Shown piece by piece: positions 52,801-61,100 of a stretch of DNA of 64,000 nucleotides. The notes under the pieces were generated by a model. The model had not been told where the DNA came from. It did not search any database and saw nothing but the letters and a program-made list of their open reading frames with translations. Each line of letters opens with the position of its first letter. The first letter of the stretch is position 1. The DNA comes from Acanthopleura granulata. Taxonomy: Eukaryota; Mollusca; Polyplacophora; Chitonida; Chitonidae. The translations under genes were made by a program, and so were the position numbers. The stretch is from assembly GCA_016165875.1 (NCBI GenBank), contig JABBOT010000008.1, positions 3,524,794 to 3,588,793 on the forward strand, read 5' to 3'.

Positions 52801-53581
52801 ATCAGGGCAAGTCTGTCATAATTAAGGTACATTGATATTCCTCACAGTCACCTTTCCACCATAATTACTTTCCAGGGCTGACTGATAAAAAAACTTGCTG
52901 TGATAAAAAAGGTTGAAATAGCCCCACTGAGTGTCACCTTAGACCTTTGTAATCAGTCAATATATCATTCCATGTGGTTAAAAGAAAAATAGAAGGCCTG
53001 AGGTGTACCAAAACTTTCTTTTTGGATACATCATTAAGATGTTGGTGAAGCAACCTTTAGACCCAGTCCTAGTGTATTCCTGTTCATATATGTTATATCG
53101 TTTAAGAGAAACTATGCCTTAATATGTACACGTGGGCCCATAATTAGCTTGGGGTGCCAGACTGTATGTTCATTTTTGATTATATATTGGTACGTACCTC
53201 CTCCCTGTTAGTTGATTATATATTGGTACGTACCTCCTCCCTGTTGGTTGATTATATATTGGTACGTACCTCCTCCCTGTTAGTTGATTATATATTGGTA
53301 CGTACCTCCTCCCTGTTAGTTGATTATATATTGGTACGTACCTCCTCCCTGTTAGTGACATCAGTCTTCACACACAGAACAGTTCCTCCAGACTTCTCAA
53401 TCTTTGCTTTGTTCTCCTCCAGTTTGTCTGTGCGTCTTGCTGCCATGACAACCTGAGCTCCAGCCTCTGCCAGCGCTTCAGAAATAGCCGCCCCAATCCC
53501 GCTGGAGGCTCCAGTAACCACAGCAACACAGTCATTAAGAGGTTTATTGTCTGTGGAGTCACAACGAGCTTTCATGTTAAA
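49851..53581 (-). CDS. YdfG-like short-chain dehydrogenase/reductase domain (separate gene or C-terminal R2 of the upstream reductase)
   Basis: Five exons in phase 0: 53581-53342, 52429-52289, 51894-51802, 50751-50593 and 49994-49851 (stop TAG 49851-49853). From the ATG at 53575 the product is 256 aa, a standard classical-SDR length. All hallmarks are present: the cofactor loop TGASSGIG, the basic AARR after beta-2 (NADPH preference), NNAG, the catalytic Ser in NMSS, and YSGSK as the YxxxK catalytic pair. The C-terminus (EPTDIAKAVLYAVTQPPYV, ending VEPREAPA) follows the E. coli YdfG pattern. Such enzymes reduce small aldehydes or ketones with NADPH in the cytosol. The preceding exons in the same orientation encode a thioester reductase, and a second acceptor at 53551-53552 (exon from 53550) would fuse the two in frame, so this may be the R2 domain of one large enzyme. 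Confidence 0.88.
51118..51568. mobile_element. diverged copy of the TTAA MITE
   Basis: The right part shares 'gtgaaggtattt', 'acagttttcaatggtctttt' and 'ggtctttccctttaa' with the copy at 56243-56684, and the centre keeps 'gtgtgacgtcactgatga'. The left arm is decayed, so its limit is approximate. It lies in the intron between the third and fourth SDR exons. Confidence 0.55.
51655..51775 (-). mobile_element. SINE family-B fragment
   Basis: Shares 'atttatagtgctgtctcactggaac'-type sequence (in parts) and 'gaagacaagagacaagatgc' with the 48 kb copies. It sits just after the third SDR exon in an intron. Confidence 0.45.
53177..53356. repeat. 36-bp minisatellite, five copies, containing a splice donor
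   Basis: Five nearly identical 36-bp units (one substitution visible) run head to tail. The rightmost unit (53321-53356) overlaps the end of the first SDR exon and its donor (GAG|GTACGT on the minus strand), so every unit carries a copy of that donor. Read as protein on the minus strand the array gives a 12-residue repeat (TGRRYVPIYNQL), which is not coding in the gene's own frame. Confidence 0.95.
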
Positions 53582-54754
53582 CTGCATGAAATACAACAAA
53601 ACAAATAACGTCAGTGTCTCATCCTCTGGGCCTTCAAAATTCTAGAAATGCAAAGGTCAAATGGCTGGGTCAAAGCTTTCTGTTGCCTCAACAAAACTAT
53701 TAACTATTTTCATCAAACAAACACTTGTCATGATTTCTAATGATGAAATACACCTACAGTATACCTCCCTCACCTGTATTTCATAAGATATACACATGCA
53801 TACAAATTATTATACAAACCTATTCCAAATAAAAATTCAACATTAGCTTTGTCCACTGTGTTAACAGTTATTGGAACACTTACAGGGTATATCCAAGCAA
53901 ACTTCAGTATTTAACCCACATACGTGTTCAGGACAGGACACACCATGGTAACAGCCTACTACAGTTACATATACCTGCCATGCTGTTTATTTGCACTTCT
54001 AACTAGGTCAAGTGCAGTGTTGTGGCGGGAAAAATCAGGGGCCATAATCTGATCCCCACCCAAGAGAGACAACTCTGTTAACTTCCTAGTCTTCTATATT
54101 TTAGTTTCAGCATTACCAATTCATTCCCAAAATAAATTTATAAAATAACAGTCAGATTTGCTCAGTATTCCTTGATTCTATCTTTTCAGTCAAAGTAAAC
54201 TAGCAACATGATTGTTCACAGTAGAATGAAAATGCCTGAAGCACAACTTTTCTTTCATAATAATATCAAGCCATTTTGAATCATAAAGCACAGAGTAAGA
54301 GAACTTAACACAAATCAGAGAAAATTCTAGGCCTCTGATTGGTCTATCTGCCTTGAATAGGCTACCATATTTGCAAAATAGGCAAGCAATACAGTCTCGC
54401 ACCTTTTGACATTTTTTCTGTAACCCTTCGGAGTCAAGGATTCTCTCGCCCGAGGATAGCAATGCCTGTCACCAATGTACGAGTCAGTCACTTTTCTTGC
54501 CTCACTTTTCTTGCCTCTCTTTGGGCTCGTGAAAATATTTCTCAACGAAATATCAGGCCGCATACCCACGCAACACGCTGGTATAACTTATAATACCTGC
54601 ACCTGTATTCTTCTCTTGATAAAGGTAGTCATTTACATTTGGAGTAAAACAAGTTTATGAAAAATGCTTTACTCACCAACCTCATGAATGCTTAAAGATT
54701 TTCAAACCCAGTTCACTGAACATCATTAAATTCAATAAACCTTGTCCTACTGTT

Positions 54755-54885
54755 CTGTTGCAGTGTTACTATGTACTAAAGAATATTCACTTATACGACA
54801 GTGGCCAGCATTATAGTGTGAGCAAACTGTGCAGAAATACAGAACACTCACAACCATCTGTAGGTTGCTGGCAGACCAGCATGGA
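54755..54885 (-). mobile_element. SINE, family A, diverged
   Basis: The minus strand keeps 'ctgccagcaacctacagatg', 'gctggccactgtcgtataag' and 'gaatattctttagtac'. It lies in the intron between the last thioester-reductase exon and the first SDR exon. Confidence 0.55.
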
Positions 54886-55177
54886 TTAAGACAAACCCAA
54901 GTAGCATGAAGTACAGTCTGGCCATCAAGCCATGCCTGACTTGAGTCTGGATGTCAAAACACTGCTTACTGGACTAATACTGAAACTTACTGAAGTTTTC
55001 TCTTCATACTAAGTGTTATAGTTGTTAAAAGTTATTCATATGAAAATTAAAAATCACCATATATAATACTACGTCTGACTTATGTCCAAGACAGCTCTAT
55101 GAGTCTGGGGGTTATTTTGGGGCCCTGGAAATTAAAATTTCCCCCACCTCTGACCATATCTGGAGTTTTGTACTCAC

Positions 55178-58100
55178 AGAAGTAAGAGGAGGCCTTCCTG
55201 GGTGGCGGCACAATCCCCTGCTCCACAAGACCATGAAAGTACTGCTTGAGCTGCTTGGAGTCGAGGTTAGGGTACTTCATCCCCAGCTGCTCTAATGCCT
55301 GCCTGAACTCGGAGTTCTCATATGTACTCAGGCGAGAAAAGTAACTCTCATCACTGAAAAGTGTAAAACTCTACTTTCAGTAGCTTCTTTCAAAGGCATT
55401 TAACTGACACTTTTCTCTAGTCTTTTATATTGTTGTCTGCGAGGAAGGTTACATAGACATATTCGGCCAGGGTATAATCCAGAATTCTTTCAATATTTTT
55501 GTATGTTTCTAAGAGAATGAACCATAATAATTCAGATTGTCTTGTGTAAGAGACAGATGGTGGTGCCCTGTTTCTTACATCATTAGATTTAATAGTGAAG
55601 AAGAAGGCAGCTTTTATTTTCCTGCACCCTAACTCTCCACAATTCTGAGTTTTAGTGGACGGGCTCAAAGCTGAATGCTTCATTCATTGAGTGTCACATG
55701 CAAAGTGCTGAATTCAATCAGTGGGACTTAACACTTTCAAAAATTTTAAATAAATCACAATAAAAGACAAGGGGAATGCATGATATATGGCAATATGTGA
55801 TCCAGGAGATCGTTAACATGAAGCGTGAAATGAAGCAGGCCTTTGGAAATCACATTTGCCTCTACTCCTTGGCACATATAAAATTACATGGCTTGTTTAC
55901 TGAGGACGAAGTAGGTTTGCATGATTGAGGTTGTATTTATCGTTTTACCCTGTGCATCATTAAAATTTAGATATACACTCAATAGGTATGACATGTAGGT
56001 GAGGATCTGTAACAAGAATTTACCTTAAAGTAGATTCCACCAGTCGTTTCAATAGTCCATTACTACCTTCTGTCGCATCTTCTTCCACACTGCAGAGAAA
56101 GGAAACCCCCCCAAAAAATTATATTTATTTATCTGATTGATGTTTTATCCATAGGCTACTTGCAGACCCCAGAGCTCAGAGAGAGCCACAGCCTTCTGCC
56201 ATACATCTGTCACAACAATCATCTTGAAAGAACAGTTATGGCTTAAAGGAAAAGGCCTCGTAAAAACGAAGTTATAGTTAGTGAAAAGACCATTAAACAC
56301 TATACCTGAAAATACCTTAACTGATTTTTTCTTGAACTTTTTTCACCAAAATAAACACGTTTTGATTGCATGATGGTTCACCAGTGACGTCACATCAACT
56401 TTTCTATGGCCCTAGAGCAGAAATATAATGTCATATTAGCGTTTTCATCCACCTGCCAACATAACAGGACCACTCTTCACAAGAGCTGACTATAAAGGTG
56501 TATAAAAATTTGTGTGACGTCACTGGTGAACCACGAATCAATATGGTCCATAAAGCCCACCATGCAATCAAAACATTTAACTCTGTAAAAAAATCTAAAA
56601 AATCAGTGAAGGCAATTTCAGACACAGTTTTTAATGGTCTTTTCACTCCGCATAAGTTCATTTTTACGGTGCCTTTTCCTTTAATGCCACGTCAGCAGTA
56701 TCTCAGCCAGATCGTGGCAAAACCCATCTTGAAGCTGCAGCTGAATGAGTGGGTAATGGATCTGATCATGTGAATACATGACTGCTGTGATGAATACGAA
56801 CCTTGAGCTAAACAAGTCAACTGAAGAATCCCTATACAGAAAGTATTTTCTTTTCATTGCAGAGGAGGGGGGAGCATTATCAGACCAACTCCATGTTTAC
56901 TCTTTTTATTTTATTATTTTATTTCACCTACGGTAATGGTCATCTCAAATCAATTTTTCAATGCTCTACTGCAAGAAACATTTTCATTATTTACTTTCTT
57001 CCTTATAAGAGTGATTATGAAACTTTGTCACAGATGGTTTGCATGCTGGGTGGAGATAAAATCCTATCTGACATACCATAACTGACCTAAAATTTTGCCG
57101 ATGACGATGTTGAACATTTCACCAAACTGTGGGCGTTCTACTGATCTTAGAACAACATTCCCCAAACTGTGGGAGTTCTAATGATCTTGAACAACATACC
57201 CCAAACTGTGGGAGTTCTACTGATCTTAGAACAGCATTCGCTAAACTGTGAGAGTTCTACTGATCTTAGAACAGCATTCTGGAATTTGTTTATATGGTAT
57301 GATGACAATCTGCTGCAAAAATGTAAGTTTCAGGACCAAAAGCAATTTTCCTAACCATTGGTTTGCACAGAAGGATGCATTTTTGGGGGCTAAATTTTAC
57401 TTTCCTTTACTGTAGGTTACTTTTTCAGAATAAATGCAAAAGAAAATCACTTGACTTACGCCTTGCACCATTCTGGGTATTTGACAAATGTTTGGGGATA
57501 ACCATGGCTGTTCATCCATTCAAACAACCACCTGGAACAGAAAGGGAAAAACAGGTAGGACAACAACAACAGATATTCTGATTTAAAAATGGTGACAACA
57601 GCAAATCACACAACAAAATAACAGCCATTGGAGAAGAACAAAATTTGCAATAGAGGTGACATGTCTCACACCGGCCCCACATTCAAAGAATGGCCGTTGT
57701 TAAAAGTTAAGACGTTTAAAATCTGAAAACAATTTGTTTGCTTGGGTTTTAATGTTGCTTTCATCATTCTGTTGGTTAAATAATGACAGTGTCTCTTTGT
57801 TGTAGGTCAGACCCAATGCCAACGTATTCACAGTGCTGCCTTACTGGAATGCTAAGACTGAGCTGACGGATTGACACAGCAACTATGGAGTTGACGGTCA
57901 CTGCTAAAAACTGTGAGAACAGGGAGTCCTACCTAGAATTGACTGGTGTAGTATTGACAATGTGAAAGATCTTGCCAATGGCTAGCTGTAAGTTCTGCGT
58001 CAGTTTGACAATGGTCGAGGCAGCAAAGTTGACAGGTGTCATCTCCACATTCCAGGTGAGGTCTGGGGCAAGGCCTAAACGGGCACAGGCCTGGAGGATC

Positions 58101-61100
58101 AGCAGTGTGAAGTCCTGAGGGTTCCAGTGGGCAGTCTCACTGTCACCAGACATGTTACCTGCAGATTCCCGAAACACGACAAGAGATTCATGATACATGT
58201 GTATTCAACAATTAAACGTCAATATCATTAGATAAAATTATTTTCAGTTGCAGGGACATGCAAAATTCTGTTTTCTGAGAGAAAATGAATTGTGAGTATA
58301 CTGTATTAAACGATCCAGAAGCTTGCTGGTATATTTATAGGAACATATAACACAATTACAACATGTATAGTTACCACCCTTAGAAACGCACAGGTAGAGC
58401 ATACAGTGCACTTAGTTCAAAAGAGACACGCAGGTAAATTGCTGCAGTCTTTCTAGTCAGACAATGAGGAAAGAAGGAAATTTTTGTAGAAATGTATCTC
58501 TGAGGTATTACATAGGCTACAAATTAATAACATCTCATTCACCCATTATCTGACTAGAAAGATTGCAACAGTTTGAGTGTCTTGTTTGTCTTAAGTGTAC
58601 TGCATTCTCTACCTGTGCATTCTTAAATACACTAACCATATAAGCCATAGACAGATGAAAAGACATTAACTTGGCCAACAGCAGCCATCTTGGTCGACAG
58701 CAGGCATGCAGAATCAATCCAGACCCTAGTCTCCACAAGTGTGAAAATAATTCCTTAATCTGATTTCAACATATCACCTTCACAACAAAACTAAGTCATT
58801 ATAACCAGAATAAAAAGAATCAAGACTTTGCTCTCAGACATATAAAGCATGGAATTTCTGCCATCATCACAAAATCTTGTTCCCTGCCTTGAGAAAAGAA
58901 CTAAATATTAACTTATATCCTGATACACTTACCCAACCTATATATAACCACAGGGATGCCCCTTTGTCCCGCACGGGTCACAAGCTGTTCTGCCACCCAT
59001 TTTGATTGGGCGTAGCCATCCTCTAGCATTGAATGCAGCTGAGTGACATCAGACTTTTCTGAGCATCCTGCCATGCCGTGGGGAAATACTGCATCTGTAC
59101 TGAGGATTGAAACCAAACAGCTAGATGTCTTCATGTGAACACTCCGTCATTATGAACTTGAAGTCTTTATAAGTCGTACTAAATTCATTTTAACTTACAT
59201 TCCTAACCTAATGCAATACAATGGTAAAGTGAGTGCTAACTGATAATGGATATGCATTATTTCAATTCGAAAATTTAAACAGCTTTGCAATTACATGTGA
59301 TTTATCGACAAAAACAAATTTATTACCTTGTAAACTGTACAAGTATTGCAAATCCCTTTCTAACCCTAATGGGTCAAGTGATCAAATGAGATTCATCCTA
59401 CACTACATGGCGTAATCAGGTCACAGCGTCAAACAGAGGCTGACTCAATTCTGGTACTGTGGTTTCATCATGTCACCATAAACAAAAGTGTAATCAAACC
59501 AGCAAGAGCTGGATTTGAACTCATGACCTTGTGATCTTCCGACAAGAGTCCAATGAACTAAATTATCATTGAAACAAAACACTCTATCTATATCATAAGA
59601 AAATGCTGATTTCAACATACATGACTTATACCTGTATGGAACATGTGGCAGTTTTCTTCTTTCTTTTTGTATGGAATGCCTTGCTTTCTTGTCATCATGA
59701 TATCAAACCATGTTTAAGACATGTAAGAAACAAGTCCTGCTTTGAGTTATCAAAATAACTCAGAAACAATGAGGTAATAACAGTACAACAGCAGAGTTAT
59801 GTCCCTTCGTGATGTGCATATTACCTCTCTGTGGCAGTCTCTCCTTCATTGTCAATCATTCAATAGTCATCAATCAATATATGCTTATCACCCAGAATAA
59901 CTTACTTTGTTTCTGTACAGTACAACATCTAGAAAACCACAAATTAAGTAAAGAGCCCAGAGTCAAGGTTGGGGGTGTATTTGAATAGGGTGAACAGTGA
60001 CCTATGCCAAACTTGATAACAACCTAACTGCACCACACAGGACTGGATCACACTCTGCAGTCCCAGCAAGCCACTGAAGGATTTAACATAGCACACACAT
60101 TCTGTCGTGGCTATAATGGAGTCATTCTAGGTTATGATCTCTCGCCATATTACCATGGCAATGTTATGCCTACAGTAATAGTAACTGTGGAACATCAGCG
60201 TGCATCTACATCACCTTCCTAAAAGCAGCTAAAGTGCCAGATCTCAGTCATCAGAATTTTTATTTTCAGATATAATATGTAAAATTTATTTATATATTTG
60301 ATCCTTGCTTAACACTATACTCAAGAATTTTGCACATCTTCAATGGTGACTAGTTTTATGGGCGGACAAAGTCGGAGAAAACCTTCAACCTTTGGTAAGT
60401 TGCTGACAAACTCTTCCACCGATGACAAATGTGACATTTGTGCAAGGGAAGTCTCCAAAAAATTTCACTGAAGACCAAACAAGACAGCAATATTGCCACC
60501 CCATTGCTTGCAGGGGCCTGGGAACAATGCAAGAAGGGTGAGGCAGAAAATTTCCTGTCCAAGACCAGGTTTGAACTTGCGTCTCATGTGACATAGTGAT
60601 TGAAAGGCAAACACCTTACCCAGTTAACCACAGCCTTCTCCCGTTTTGTTAATCAATGCAGAGTGTATGGGATTAGTACTGAAACTAAATTCTTCAAGGC
60701 ATGCTCTTGAAGTTACAGAAAAACAAAGCAAATAAACTGACTGAATTTATGAATTGTACATCACGTAATTTGGATTTTATAAAAGATGATGCTTGTGGTC
60801 AACCTGATTTCCTTTCCTATATTAACAGTGCAACCAGATTAAAACTAAAATCTCTTGCCAATATAAACTAAATTGCACACTGACACGCTGTATAAGATTT
60901 AATACAGTGAGTGCTTAACCTAATAAACCTTGCATACAATGCTTAGTCTCAAAATGTGCGCAATTTGTGCATTTCTGTCAACATCGTAACAAAATAACTT
61001 GAGGGGCAAAGATTACCTAATATAGTGTATAGGCTTGATTTTACCAGTACAAGCAAACAGAACTGTATTCTCAGTGCCTCGTACATTAGCAGCTTGCAAG

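Noticed and set aside
53170..53361. Minus-strand ORF of repeated TGRRYVPIYNQL
   Set aside because: It is the minisatellite read in a frame different from the SDR exon.
54190..54569. Possible linker exon between thioester reductase and SDR
   Set aside because: The reading frame with the required phase meets a stop; no acceptor/donor pair gives a phase-1-to-0 exon.
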